Below, piece after piece: positions 42,742 to 51,819 of a stretch of 64,000 bases of DNA. This DNA is from Mesorhizobium sp. M1E.F.Ca.ET.045.02.1.1 (lineage in GTDB: Bacteria; Pseudomonadota; Alphaproteobacteria; Rhizobiales; Rhizobiaceae), in assembly GCF_003952485.1 (NCBI RefSeq), contig NZ_CP034447.1:6214501-6278500 (forward strand), read 5' to 3'. The translations under genes and the position numbers were made by a program. A model generated the notes under the pieces. The model saw only the letters and a list, made by a program, of their open reading frames with translations. It was not told where the DNA came from and made no database searches. Position 1 is the stretch's first letter, and each line of letters starts with the position of its first letter.

Positions 42742-42919
42742 ATGGCCCGGCGAGAGCGCGCCCCAAATGCGCGTCGTAAAAGGCGCTGCGCGGACGCCTC
42801 AGACACAATTCAGAAACACTCCAGAAAAACTTCAGAAATCATTCGAGCGTAGAATTGACCGGAGAGGGTCGATCATCGGCTGCAGCACTGCGGCACCTTG
42901 TTCGGATTGGCGACAAGCG

Positions 42920-43261
42920 ATGCAAAGGTTCTCGATCACCCTGATAAGTGCGTTGCTCGGTATTTCGCTCGTCACCGGCCCGGTTGAGGCCGGCGGGGCA
43001 AAGGTTACGACGACCCGCGCCGAGCGCTGCGCCAATCTCAGCCGCCAGGTTGACGAAGCCCTCGAAACCCATGCTGCGGCAACGCAGGTCACCGCGGCGA
43101 AAGCACTGCAAAGGAAGGGAAACCGGTTCTGCGCCAACAAGAAGGAGGCGCAGGGAATCCGGACGCTCGCAAAAGCCCTGAAGCTGCTTGGCGTGACACC
43201 GGCCGATCCCGATGCAGTGACACCCAAAACCGACCTGCATAGCAAGGAGAAAAAACCATGA
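42920..43261 (+). CDS. Secreted hypothetical protein
   Basis: It has 113 residues with a signal peptide (about 1-24, ending PVEAGG). The mature part has two Cys (ERCANL, RFCANK) and Ala/Lys-rich helices. Start ATG 42920 (MQRFSITLISALLGISL). Its stop overlaps the next start (ATGA at 43258), so the two are cotranscribed. No family was recognised; periplasmic location is inferred. Confidence 0.65.
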   Translation: MQRFSITLISALLGISLVTGPVEAGGAKVTTTRAERCANLSRQVDEALETHAAATQVTAAKALQRKGNRFCANKKEAQGIRTLAKALKLLGVTPADPDAVTPKTDLHSKEKKP

Positions 43262-43509
43262 AAAAGTCCCTCCTCTCCGCCCTCGGCCTCGCCGTTGCGC
43301 TCGCTTTCTCCATGCCGGTCCCCGGCAACGCAGCAGCGACGACGACCGCCGCTCCGGCAGCCACCGCTCCGGCGAAGGCTGCACCGAAGAAGGTTGCCAC
43401 CAAGAAGGTCTGCAAGCCGACCAAGAAGCACAAGTGCCCGGTGAAGCACAAGAAGCACACTGCGAAGGCTGCGGCGGCCAAAACAGCAGCGCCCAAAACA
43501 AGCTATTGA
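43258..43509 (+). CDS. Secreted lysine/alanine-rich protein
   Basis: Eighty-three residues, signal peptide 1-25 (ending GNAAA), then a low-complexity Ala/Pro/Lys tail with two Cys (KVCKPTK, HKCPVKHK). AAGGAGAAAAAACC precedes the ATG. It could bind polyanions in the periplasm or bind metal through Cys and His. A terminator follows. Confidence 0.7.
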   Translation: MKKSLLSALGLAVALAFSMPVPGNAAATTTAAPAATAPAKAAPKKVATKKVCKPTKKHKCPVKHKKHTAKAAAAKTAAPKTSY

Positions 43510-43525
43510 GCTTCGCCGTGTTGTG

Positions 43526-43567
43526 AAAAGGCCGTTCCATCTGCACTCACCTGGGACGACCTTTTTT
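43526..43567 (+). terminator. Terminator after the secreted-protein pair
   Basis: AAAGGCCGTTCC and GGGACGACCTTT pair imperfectly around a 14-base loop, followed by TTTTT. It lies 17 bp after the stop codon of the 43258 gene. Confidence 0.6.
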
Positions 43568-43717
43568 CTGTCGTGACTGAGGTGGCTGGCCCAGTGGTCC
43601 AGTAGCCTCTCTCGGGCCGGAGGCGAGCTTGGCCGGTCCTGCGATCCCGGTCATGGCGCCACCGGCCAGCATAGCGCCTCCCTCGACAGGACAGTCCACC
43701 CCTGCCACGCTGCCCGC

Positions 43718-44656
43718 ATGGAGAATCTTGGCCCGACCGAACTCAAGCTGATGCAGGGCCTGGCCCAGGAGGTGACGGCATTGCGGCCGGAGCTGCTGAA
43801 CGGCGACGCGACCGTCGGTGAGCTGGCCTGGGTCTGGGCCAAGGATTTCGACGCGCTCAACCCTTCCTGGCGGCACCGGCTGTGGTTCACCGACGGCCGG
43901 CTGGCCGCGTGGGGCTGGGCGCATCTGCCTTACCGGATCCCGCGCGGCGACGGCACATTCCGAGAGAGCAAGACGGCCAACCTGCTTTGGCAGGCGCATC
44001 CGGGCCGCGCGGCGCTGCTTGCCGAAATCCTGGACTGGTATGACGATGTCGCGGGCGGCGTCGACCGGCTGCTGACGGTGCAGTCCGCGGACGCCCAGGC
44101 GCAGGCAATCGTCGGCGCGCATGGCTATGCCTTCGACGCCGAAGCCGGTTCGGACAACGGCTCCTGGGTGCAATTCAATACAAGGGAGTTGACGGACGTG
44201 CCGTACCCAGTGCTGCCCGAGGGGTTCCGGTTTCTTACCGCCGGAGACGTCGCGGCGGCGGACGCGGTCAAGGCGCATCGGGACGCGTGGCATCTGTCCG
44301 CCTTCACCGAGCATGCGTTCGAACGGGTGCGGCGGACCTGGCCGTATCGGGCCGACCTGCATGTGCTGGTCGCCGCGCCCGACGGCACGCTGGCCGCGAC
44401 CGCGATCATCTGGCTGGACGAGGCGACGCAAACCGCCGAATTCGAGCCCGTCGGCACGCACCGGGATTTTCGGCGACGCGGGCTCGGCACCGCGCTGCAG
44501 CTCCACGGCATGCATCTGGCGAGGCGCGCCGGAGCGAGGCAGATGCTGGTCGCCTGCCTTGGCGCGCCGGCGCACGCCGAGGCCCGCAACATGTATTACG
44601 GCGTAGGCTTTCGCCCGATCAGCCGCGACCTGCCGCAGATCAAGGTCGCAAGGTAA
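43718..44656 (+). CDS. GNAT-family N-acetyltransferase
   Basis: It has 312 residues. The C-terminal GNAT fold has the acetyl-CoA loop VGTHRDFRRRGLGTALQLHG (Q/R-x-x-G-x-G/A type) and the NMYYGVGFR end. The N-terminal half looks like a degenerate second GNAT domain (AWVWAKDFDALNP, LLTVQSADAQAQAIVGAHGY), as in two-domain acetyltransferases. The substrate is unknown. It is alone in its operon. Confidence 0.85.
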   Translation: MENLGPTELKLMQGLAQEVTALRPELLNGDATVGELAWVWAKDFDALNPSWRHRLWFTDGRLAAWGWAHLPYRIPRGDGTFRESKTANLLWQAHPGRAALLAEILDWYDDVAGGVDRLLTVQSADAQAQAIVGAHGYAFDAEAGSDNGSWVQFNTRELTDVPYPVLPEGFRFLTAGDVAAADAVKAHRDAWHLSAFTEHAFERVRRTWPYRADLHVLVAAPDGTLAATAIIWLDEATQTAEFEPVGTHRDFRRRGLGTALQLHGMHLARRAGARQMLVACLGAPAHAEARNMYYGVGFRPISRDLPQIKVAR

Positions 44657-44785
44657 CGGGCTCTGCATTGCGCCCCCCGGTATCTCACTGATGTCGAACA
44701 CTGGCCCCTCACTTGCAGCCGGTTGCGACGTGCCAATCCAGCTGCACATGCTATGGAGAATTCAGCACCAAGCGGAGTCGAAACC

Positions 44786-44964
44786 ATGGCCCTGACCAAT
44801 CGAGACATCGTCGAGCTGACGGCATGGCGCCGCAAGCTGCACCGGCAGCCGGAGATCTCGAACGAAGAGGAGAAGACGGCCAAGGAGGTCGTCGACTTCC
44901 TCGCCGACACGGGGCCGGACAAGGTGCTGACCGGATTGGGCGGCCATGGCGTGGCGGCGGTCTA
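44786..44964 (+). pseudogene. M20 amidohydrolase, 5' fragment
   Basis: From ATG 44786, with GGAGTCGAAACC upstream, it reads MALTNRDIVELTAWRRKLHR, PEISNEEEKTAKEVVDF and GLGGHGVAAV, the start of an M20-type amidohydrolase. The frame runs into the IS end at 44965 after GCG GTC TA. The rest of the gene continues exactly at 48305. Confidence 0.9.
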
Positions 44965-44978
44965 AGGCTTGTGGGGAT

Positions 44979-45733
44979 TCATCGAGAGTTAATGACGGCG
45001 GCGGCGAGATAGATCATTGCCGCGAAGCTTTTGTCGGTTTTGTCGGCACGCAAGGCGATGCGCTTGAATTCCTTGAGCTTGCAAAAGAAGTTCTCGATGA
45101 GGTGTCGCCACGTGTAGAGTTGGCGGTCGAGTGGCAAGGGCCTTGCGCGCCTCGGGTGCTGGGAGATGACGATCTTGGCGCCACGTTCGTTGAGATCGGC
45201 AACGATGGCATCACTGTCGAAGGCCTTGTCGGCGATCAGCCCGCCGAAATCTACGCCTTGCAGAAGCGGCTCGACGCCGACCGTGTCGAAGCGGTGCCCC
45301 GGCATCAGATGGAAGCGCACAAGGTTGCCGAGTGCATCGGTCAGCGCGAGGATCTTGGTGGTCATGCCGCCTTTGGAGCGGCCTATGGCCTGGCTCTGAG
45401 TCCCCCTTTTGCGCCCTGTCCGTGGCGGTGGACCTTGACGATGGTGGCGTCGATCATGGCGTATTCCATATCCGGCTCGTCCGAGCAGGCTTCGAAGAGC
45501 TTCACGAATACATCGGCCTTGCGCCAGTCGCTGAAACGACGAAACGCTGTGCTCCAGTTCCCGAAATGGGCAGGCAGATCGCGCCACGGGCTGCCCGTGC
45601 GCGCAATCCACAGAACTGCCTCGATGAACAGTCGGTTGTCATTGCCACTGCGTCCGGGATCGCTGGCTTTACCCAGACAATGCGGCTCCATCTTCGCCCA
45701 TTGGGCGTCAGTCAATACGAATCGGTCCATCAA
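44979..45733 (-). CDS. IS5-family (IS427-group) transposase, two frames
   Basis: orfA starts at 45733 (MMDRFVLTDAQWAKMEPH) and ends at 45383. orfB continues in the -1 frame to 44979. The overlap contains A-AAA-GGG, a slippery site for programmed -1 frameshifting. DDE residues: D in YAMIDATIVKVH, D in IADKAFDSD, and E in IENFFCKLKEFKR. Both frames look intact, so the transposase may be functional, although its right end is now far away. Confidence 0.85.
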
Positions 45734-46121
45734 AAGCTTGAATCACATCGCCAAGCTTTGGTGAATCTGGAGGCTTCTGTGAGGTCCGTTGGCTCGACGG
45801 AGCCGCTTGGCACGACGTCGGACCTCATTGCAAGCCGGATTGAACGGAGCCGCGGGTCGGTCTGGCGCTATGGGGATTGTAGCCCTGCGGAGCGGTGGGG
45901 ATTGTCTTTGCCAGGCCGATGAACGGCGTTCGCGGTTCGACCACGGCGATGGAGAGCATGGCGGAAGGCAAAACCGTGATGGCGTGAACCGTCAGACAGG
46001 TAGCAGTGGCCTCTACCGCTGGTCTGGCTGCTTGCGGCTTTGTGCGATGGGGCAAAGGTCTGGGTGCCGGCGCGCAAGGCGACGGGTGCCGAACCAGACG
46101 ATGTGGACGCACTCGGCGTGA
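45734..46121. other. Junction region between the two IS elements
   Basis: About 390 bp with no gene. It should contain the start-side end of the IS5-type element and the origin end of the IS91-type element; two GGTGGGGATTGT/ATGGGGATTGT pieces occur near 45868-45904. The exact boundary is not visible. Confidence 0.5.
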
Positions 46122-47309
46122 TCATGAGGTGTCATTCCAGAAGGGGGTCGGCGCCTGCCCGCATCGCCAGGTGGCGAGCGTGACCATCGCCCCTCCGCAG
46201 CATGGGCAGCGATGCGTCAACGCCAGGCGCCCGGCGGCGACAGCGGCGCTTTCGGCACTCGGTTCGAGATTGTTCTGCTGTTGGCTGGCCAGCAGTCGGC
46301 GGCACAGGCCGAGCTTGGCGGCGCGATGACCGTTGGCGAGGAAGCCGTAATGACGGATGCGGTGGAAGCCGTCGGGCAGCGTGTGCAGGAGGAAGCGGCG
46401 GATGAACTCATCGGCATCGAGCGTCATGACCTTCGTCCTGCCGCCATGACGATAATCCCGCCAGCGGAACGCGACGCGATCGTCGGCCATGCTGACCAGC
46501 CGGGAATTGGCGATGGCGACGCGATGGGTGTAGCGGCCGAGATAAGCCAGTACCTGTTGCGGGCCGCCGAAGGGCGGCTTGGCGTAGACGACCCATTCGA
46601 GGTGACGGACTTCGGCGAGCAAACGGGCGAAGGCATCGGGCTTTGCCAGGTGGGCGAGATCGCCGAAGAAGCCCAGCCGGCCCGCATCATGGGCCACTCG
46701 CAGTTCCTCCAGGAAGCGGCGGCGAAACAGGCGCGACAGCACGCGCACGGGTAAAAAGAATCCCGGCCTGCACGAGATCCAGCGTGCGCCGTCGGGCGAG
46801 ACGCCGCCGCCCGGCACGATGCAATGCAGATGGGGATGGTAGGTGAGAGTCTGGCCCCAGCTGTGCAGCACTGCGATGAGGCCGATCTCGGCGCCCAGAT
46901 GTCTGGGATCGGCGGCGATCGTGCGCAGCGTCTCGGCCGCCGCCTTGAACAGGATCGTGTAGAGCGCCGTCTTGTTGTGGAAGGCGATCGCGGCGACCTC
47001 GGCCGGCAGCGTGAACACCACATGGAAGTAGGGCACCGGCAGCAGCTCGTCCTGCCGCGCGGCGAGCCAGTCCCGGCAGGCCTGGCTCTGGCACTTGGGG
47101 CAATGCCGGTTGCGGCAGGAATTGTAGGCCACGCGAATCGACCCGCAGGAGCGGCAGCCCTCGACATGACCGCCCAGTTCGGCGGTCCGGCATAGCTCGA
47201 TCGCGCTCATCGTGCGGCGCTCGACGCGCCCGAGATGGCCGTCATGGGCCTGCCGATACGCCTCGCCATGGCGGCGGAAGATATCCGCCACCTCCAGTCT
47301 CGCCGGCAT
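46122..47309 (-). CDS. IS91-family transposase
   Basis: It has 395 residues. N-terminal zinc finger (CRSCGSIR, CRNRHCPKCQ), HUH motif HPHLHCIVPGGG, and catalytic Tyr motif LGRYTHRVAIANSRL, followed by a C-terminal Cys cluster (CPCCGGAM). It cuts and transfers single strands in rolling-circle-like transposition. All motifs are intact. It follows the recombinase gene by 13 bp on the same strand. Confidence 0.9.
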   Translation of the reverse strand: MPARLEVADIFRRHGEAYRQAHDGHLGRVERRTMSAIELCRTAELGGHVEGCRSCGSIRVAYNSCRNRHCPKCQSQACRDWLAARQDELLPVPYFHVVFTLPAEVAAIAFHNKTALYTILFKAAAETLRTIAADPRHLGAEIGLIAVLHSWGQTLTYHPHLHCIVPGGGVSPDGARWISCRPGFFLPVRVLSRLFRRRFLEELRVAHDAGRLGFFGDLAHLAKPDAFARLLAEVRHLEWVVYAKPPFGGPQQVLAYLGRYTHRVAIANSRLVSMADDRVAFRWRDYRHGGRTKVMTLDADEFIRRFLLHTLPDGFHRIRHYGFLANGHRAAKLGLCRRLLASQQQNNLEPSAESAAVAAGRLALTHRCPCCGGAMVTLATWRCGQAPTPFWNDTS

Positions 47310-47322
47310 GGGCGGGACCGGA

Positions 47323-48183
47323 TCAACCCGGCGGCACGACCTCGACGTTCAGCCGGTCGAGCGGGCTCGTCGTGCGCCGGATTAGGCCGTTCGAGACCCT
47401 GGTGTAGCGCGCCGTGCTCGACAGGTTGTTGTGGCCGAGCAGAACCTGGATGATACGGATGTCGGTGCCGTTCTCCAGAAGATGCGTGGCGAAAGAGTGC
47501 CTGAGCGTGTGGACCGTCACCCGCTTGTCGATGCCGGCGGCCGCACGCGCCGAGCGACAGGCGGAATACAGCACCTGCACATCGATAGGGCGATCGGCGC
47601 CGCGCCCGGGAAACAGCCAGTCCTGCGGCTTCGCCAGCCGCCAGTAGATCCGCAGGATGCGCAGAAGCTGCGCCGACAGCATCACGGTGCGGTCCTTGCC
47701 GCCCTTGCCATGCTCGATCCGGATGACGCCGCGACCGCTGTCGATGTCGCCGACCTTTAGGCCGACGGTCTCCGAGGCGCGAAGTCCAGCAGCGTAGGCT
47801 GTGGTCAGGGCCGTGCGCGTCTTCAGGCTCGGGACCGCTTCCAGGAACCTGACCACCTCGTCGGCGCTCAACACCACTGGCAGCGTGCGTGGTAAGCGGG
47901 CGTAGACAATGCGCTCCGGGATCTCGGCATGGCCCAACGTCACGCCGTAGAAGAACCGCAGTGCGCACACCGTCTGGTTCAGCGCCGGCCACGAAATCCC
48001 CGTTGAAACCAGATGCACCTGGAAGGCGCGCACGTCCTCAAGGCCAAGCCGGTCAGGGGAGCGGCCAAAGTAGCGCGAAAACTTCGCCACCGCATGCACG
48101 TAGGATCGCTGGGTGGCCGGCGACAAATTGCGGATCGTCATGTCCTCGATCATGCGCCGGCGAAGAGGGCTCAACTCGACCAT
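47323..48183 (-). CDS. Tyrosine recombinase of the IS91-type element
   Basis: It has 286 residues from ATG 48183 after AGGAGCAATGAG. N-terminal SAM-like domain (SPATQRSYVHAVAKFSRYF) and catalytic domain with Arg in YAAGLRASE, Lys in HGKGGKDR, HTLRHSFATHLL, and Tyr in STARYTRVS. Such recombinases often accompany IS91-type transposases. ATG 48225 is an upstream alternative. Confidence 0.9.
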   Translation of the reverse strand: MVELSPLRRRMIEDMTIRNLSPATQRSYVHAVAKFSRYFGRSPDRLGLEDVRAFQVHLVSTGISWPALNQTVCALRFFYGVTLGHAEIPERIVYARLPRTLPVVLSADEVVRFLEAVPSLKTRTALTTAYAAGLRASETVGLKVGDIDSGRGVIRIEHGKGGKDRTVMLSAQLLRILRIYWRLAKPQDWLFPGRGADRPIDVQVLYSACRSARAAAGIDKRVTVHTLRHSFATHLLENGTDIRIIQVLLGHNNLSSTARYTRVSNGLIRRTTSPLDRLNVEVVPPG

Positions 48184-48304
48184 CTCATTGCTCCTGTTCT
48201 CGAGATTGCGCTTCAACAGCCACAATCCTTCAAAACAGAAGCGTCACCCGCAAACCGATCCGCCAAATGCCGCGTTAGCGGCTTCGTTCAATCCCCACAG
48301 GCCT

Positions 48305-49276
48305 TATGACAGCGGGCAAGCGGGGCCGACAGTGCTGTTCCGTTCGGAGCTCGACGCGCTGCCGATCCACGAGCTTTCGGGCGTCGAGCATTCATCACAG
48401 GTGCCGGGCAAGTCGCATATGTGCGGCCATGACGGGCATACCGCGATCCTCGCCGCGCTCGGCCGCCAGTTCGGGCGCCAGAGGCCGGCGCGCGGCCGCG
48501 TCGTTTTGATGTTCCAGCCGGCGGAGGAAACCGGCAATGGCGCTGCCGGCGTCGTCGCCGATCCGTGCTTTTCTGAGATCGCGCCGGACTTCGCCTTCTC
48601 GCTGCACAATCTGCCGGGCGTACCGTTCGGCGAAGTGCGCCTCAAAACCGGCGTGGTGAACTGCGCCTCGCGCGGCATGCGCATCATGCTCGAAGGCAAG
48701 ACCGCGCATTCCTCCATGCCCGAGACCGGCACCTCGCCGATGCTGGCGGTGAGCCAGTTGATGCCGCAGTTGCCGGCGCTCGGGCGCGGCACCTTCGCCG
48801 ATGACGATTTCGGCATGGTGACCGTCACCCATGCCTCGATGGGTGAAGCCGTGTTCGGCATCGCGCCCGGATATGCCGAGGTGTGGGCGACGCTGCGCAC
48901 AAGGCACGACGAGCGCATGGCGGAACTGGTCGCCGCCGCCGAGGCGCTGGCCACGAAGATCGCGGCCGAGCATCGCCTTGCCGTGCGCTTCGACTATCAC
49001 GAAATCTTCGTCGCCAGCGTCAACGCGCCGGATGCGGTGGAGCATCTCAACCGCGCTCTGGATGAGGAAGGTGTTTCGCGCGGCGAGGAATCCCTGCCTA
49101 TGCGCGCCTCGGAGGATTTCGGCATCTTCGGCCACAATGCCAAATCGGCGATGTTCTTCCTCGGCGCCGGCGAACGCTACCCGGCGCTGCATAATCCGGA
49201 CTACGACTTTCCGGACGACCTGATCCCGATCGGCTCGAAAATCTTCATGCGTACGGCGCGCAATCTGCTCGGGTGA
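48305..49276 (+). pseudogene. M20 amidohydrolase, 3' fragment
   Basis: From 48305 the frame reads YDSGQAGPTVLFRSELDAL, then SHMCGHDGHTAIL (metal His and Asp), FQPAEETGNGA (catalytic Glu pair), and PALHNPDYDFPDDLIP near the C-terminus, to the stop at 49276. Joined to the 5' fragment it gives about 382 residues, full length for hippurate/indole-acetyl-amino-acid hydrolases. Removing the insert and one TA restores GCG GTC TAT GAC exactly. Confidence 0.9.
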
Positions 49277-49302
49277 GTGGCTTGAAGGAATGGCGCGCCA
49301 AA

Positions 49303-49418
49303 ATGCGTTCTAAAGCGCGTCGCGATCTTTCAGATTCGCTCCATGCGCTTTAGGTTTTGAGTCTACGCATGTCTTCGTCCCGAAACCGGTTCCCACTTTC
49401 GGGAGACATGCTTTAGGC
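49303..49418. repeat. Common rhizobial intergenic repeat (family C)
   Basis: Contains TAAAGCGCGTCGCGATC, ATGCGCTTTAGG, and the hairpin AACCGGTTCCCACTTTCGGG near its right end. Such sequences are frequent between genes in Rhizobium, Agrobacterium and Mesorhizobium. Confidence 0.8.
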
Positions 49419-49462
49419 TCGCAGTGGACGGCCCGAGCCCGGGGGGCATTTTGGAATGAAAA

Positions 49463-49486
49463 GCCCGCCAGCCGAAGCCGGCGGGC
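49463..49486 (-). terminator. Terminator on the minus strand
   Basis: GCCCGCC (49463-49469) and GGCGGGC (49480-49486) form a stem, followed on the minus strand by TTTTC. It ends a minus-strand transcript from about 49700. Confidence 0.65.
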
Positions 49487-49520
49487 AATCGCCCCCTACC
49501 CCAAGAAACAGACGCCTTTA

Positions 49521-49664
49521 TCAGGCGTCGGCTGGATGGCCCGCCAATGGATGATCCAGCGTTCCCACACCATGAAGATTACGCCTATCGGGGGACAAGC
49601 GCTGTAGCTCAGCCGCAACAGCACAGGGGATTTGCAGGCTCCGCGTCGCGATCCAATGCGTCAC
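49521..49664 (-). CDS. Putative small protein or sRNA transcript
   Basis: Forty-seven codons from GTG 49664, preceded by AGGAGGGGCAGCGC, an excellent ribosome binding site. The product reads MTHWIATRSLQIPCAVAAEL, then PDRRNLHGVGTLDHP. No family was recognised. The stop lies in a hairpin (GACGCC/GGCGTC) and is followed by the terminator at 49463. The unit may be a small mRNA or a regulatory RNA. Confidence 0.35.
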   Translation of the reverse strand: MTHWIATRSLQIPCAVAAELQRLSPDRRNLHGVGTLDHPLAGHPADA

Positions 49665-49723
49665 GCGCTGCCCCTCCTTGGCGCAGATATTGTTATGCCG
49701 GCTCACCGCTTGTATGAGCGGGG

Positions 49724-50107
49724 ATGACCTCGATCTCCCGTCTCGCCGCGCTCGTACTGCTTGCGGCCATCACGTTCGCCACGCTCTCACCTATCCAAAT
49801 GCGGCCGCATCTGAGTGACGCGAATGTGGAACGCGCCCTGGCCTATGCCCTGTTCGGCCTTGCCCTGGCCTTCGGATTCCGCGCGCGCCTGATGCAAGCA
49901 ATGCTGTTTGTCTGCGCCGTGGCCGGCGTGTTGGAACTGCTCCAGGCGATCGATCCAGGCCGGCATGCTCGACTGCAAGACGCACTTCTCAAAGCAGCGG
50001 CCGGCCTCATAGGGATTGCGCTAGGAAGGCTCATCCTTGCAGCCGCGAAGAGGGCCGCCACACGCCGCAATCCAGGCAACCGCAACCGTCCTATAAGCCC
50101 CACTTGA
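49724..50107 (+). CDS. VanZ-family membrane protein
   Basis: It has 127 residues with four short membrane helices: LAALVLLAAITFATLSP, ALAYALFGLALAFGF, AMLFVCAVAGVLELLQ and AAAGLIGIALGRLIL. The pattern FATLSP, then a conserved ELLQ, matches the small VanZ-like family found in rhizobia. Its role there is unknown. The stop codon lies inside a direct repeat of CACTTGATCG. Confidence 0.8.
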   Translation: MTSISRLAALVLLAAITFATLSPIQMRPHLSDANVERALAYALFGLALAFGFRARLMQAMLFVCAVAGVLELLQAIDPGRHARLQDALLKAAAGLIGIALGRLILAAAKRAATRRNPGNRNRPISPT

Positions 50108-50284
50108 TCGAGACACCCACTTGATCGCGACAATTATCGGCCGTGTTCATCCAAGCCGTCGAAATGCGCGTGCATGGCTCGCTGGCCGATATTCGGACTG
50201 CCCGGTTCTTCCTCATCGCAGCCGTCTGCTTGTCGGAAGAGGAGTTCTGTGTTTTCTCCGGCAGACTTTAGGAGAGGCTTGAGA

Positions 50285-50644
50285 ATGAGATTCGCAATGG
50301 TCGTCGCATTCGCCGCGGCGTTGGCGGGATGTGTGACCTCTCCGGTCGACTATGGAGCGAAGCTTTCGCAGCAGGACCCGAAATGGGCCTCGCCGGAATG
50401 CCAACAAGCCCGCATGGCGGCTTCGGACTACGCCGCCCGCGAAAAGGAGCACCCCGGCTGGGGCTTCGGCGTCCTGCTCGGCCCGTACAGCATGGGGATG
50501 GTAGCGGCGGTTAAGGAGCACGAGCAGCAGCAGCGACGGCTTCTCGCCCGCCAGATGCATCTGCAGTGCTCAAGCCAGCCACTGCCGAAGGAACTGGATT
50601 TCGATCCGGCAATCTACGCGCCAAAGAAGGCGCACTATCCGTAG
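50285..50644 (+). CDS. Hypothetical lipoprotein
   Basis: It has 119 residues from ATG 50285 after GGAGAGGCTTGAGA. The signal peptide ends in the lipobox LAGC (Cys at about 16), so it is a lipoprotein. The mature part has two Cys and a central short hydrophobic segment (GFGVLLGPYSMGMVAAV). Function unknown; similar proteins occur in Mesorhizobium. Confidence 0.75.
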   Translation: MRFAMVVAFAAALAGCVTSPVDYGAKLSQQDPKWASPECQQARMAASDYAAREKEHPGWGFGVLLGPYSMGMVAAVKEHEQQQRRLLARQMHLQCSSQPLPKELDFDPAIYAPKKAHYP

Positions 50645-50656
50645 CGCCCCTGATTT

Positions 50657-51265
50657 TTACTCCGGCCGCCATTCCCTTGCCGCTTCCATGCCAAATGAAT
50701 AGGTGAGGATCGCCACGCCGGTTTCGGTAGCGACGTGGCTCGACAGTTTCAGCCTTGAAGGAGGCTGCCCCGTCTCGAATAGGCGCAGGCCTTCGCCCAG
50801 AACCAGCGGGTGGATCATCAGCGTCAATTCGTCGACAAGTCCACGCCGCATCAGCGTGCGCAGCAGATTACCGCTGCCGAACATGACGAGCGTCCTGTCA
50901 TGATTTTGCTTGAGCTCGCGCACCTGCACCTCGCCGGCGAGCAGCGTGGAATTCTCCCAGGCAAGCGCATAGCCCGTGTCACGCGAAACGACGAATTTGC
51001 GCGCATCGGTGAGCGCCCTGGTCATCGGACTGGCAGGCCGGCGCACAGCCCAGCCTTCGTAGAGGTCCTCATAGGTCATCCGGCCGGCGAGCAGCGACCA
51101 TCCGCCGACCATGTAGCTGCCGATGACCTCCTGCATCTTCGGGTCGCTGCCCGGGTTGCCCCAGCCGCCATGTTCGAAGCCGTTTCGGATGTCTTCATCG
51201 GCGCGCGCGGGCGCCTGGTACACACCGTCGAGCGTCAGATGCTCGATGGCGACAATCCGTGCCAC
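50657..51265 (-). CDS. Dihydrofolate-reductase-family (RibD C-terminal-like) protein
   Basis: It has 202 residues from GTG 51265, with AAAAGG eight bases upstream. The reductase fold is seen as EHLTLDGVYQAP, LLAGRMTYEDLYEGW, FVVSRDTGY, VMFGSGNLLRTLM and LTLMIHPLVLGEG. These YyaP/RibD-C proteins bind NADPH and reduce unknown substrates. It overlaps or abuts the cupin gene and is probably translated with it. Confidence 0.85.
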   Translation of the reverse strand: MARIVAIEHLTLDGVYQAPARADEDIRNGFEHGGWGNPGSDPKMQEVIGSYMVGGWSLLAGRMTYEDLYEGWAVRRPASPMTRALTDARKFVVSRDTGYALAWENSTLLAGEVQVRELKQNHDRTLVMFGSGNLLRTLMRRGLVDELTLMIHPLVLGEGLRLFETGQPPSRLKLSSHVATETGVAILTYSFGMEAAREWRPE

Positions 51266-51270
51266 TCCCG

Positions 51271-51819
51271 TCACCTTTTCGTCCAAGCGGCAAGCAGCGG
51301 CCCTTCGCCGCCATAGACCGGGTCCTTTTCCGGGCGACCTACCCTGGGGATGGTGCGCAGCGCCTCTTCGTGCTGTTCGGCACGCGTGCACAGATCGTAT
51401 GTGCCGAAGGGCGGATAGGCCCCCACGACCAGCAGATCGGCTGACGAGGACAGGCGCTGGTGGCCAGTGCCGGCCGGCAGGATCGCCACGTCGCCAGCCT
51501 TGACGTCAAGCACCTTGCCCTTGTTGCCGCCGAAGCGCACCTCGGCCGTGCCGCGCGCGACGCCCAGCACTTCGTGGATGCGCGAATGGTAATGGACATA
51601 AGCGAAGATGCCGTTGCGCCAGCCGTCGCCCCAGCCATTCGTGCTGAAGAGATCCTCGAAGACGGACGCCGGATCTACGCCGTCCGGCAGCGTCACGGCG
51701 CCAGGATAGACGAGCATCGGCCAGCGCGGATGGTTGGGCACAAGGCCGTCATCCTGGAAGCGGAAAGTGAGCGGTTCCAGCTGCTCGACAAGTTCCGCAA
51801 GTTTCGCCGCTCCTGGCAT
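51271..51819 (-). CDS. Cupin protein, YjlB-like
   Basis: It has 182 residues. The cupin core is seen as HYHSRIHEVLGVARGTAEVRFGG (metal His/His/Glu) and GDVAILPAGTGHQRLS. The N-terminal FRFQDDGLVPNHPRWPM and the C-terminal tail with TIPRVGRPEKDPVYG match the YjlB group. It probably binds a metal. AAAGGTCACGGC precedes the ATG. Cotranscribed with the DHFR-like gene. Confidence 0.85.
   Translation of the reverse strand: MPGAAKLAELVEQLEPLTFRFQDDGLVPNHPRWPMLVYPGAVTLPDGVDPASVFEDLFSTNGWGDGWRNGIFAYVHYHSRIHEVLGVARGTAEVRFGGNKGKVLDVKAGDVAILPAGTGHQRLSSSADLLVVGAYPPFGTYDLCTRAEQHEEALRTIPRVGRPEKDPVYGGEGPLLAAWTKR

Larger units (their letters stand above)
44965..48304. mobile_element. Nested insertion: IS5/IS427-type element carrying an IS91-type element
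   Basis: The ends AGGCTTGTGGGGATTC (44965) and its inverted counterpart AGGCCTGTGGGGATTG (from 48304 leftward) match at 18 of 21 positions. TA at 44963-44964 is repeated at 48305-48306, the 2-bp duplication typical of IS427-group elements. The block is 3.34 kb, whereas such an IS is about 0.85 kb. The extra DNA carries an IS91-type transposase and a tyrosine recombinase, so a second element appears to have inserted near the right end of the first. Confidence 0.8.

Noticed and set aside
49590..49640. tRNA-like TAGCTCAG motif
   Set aside because: The D-loop-like TAGCTCAG is not accompanied by a GGTTCGAATCC T-loop or a complementary acceptor stem.
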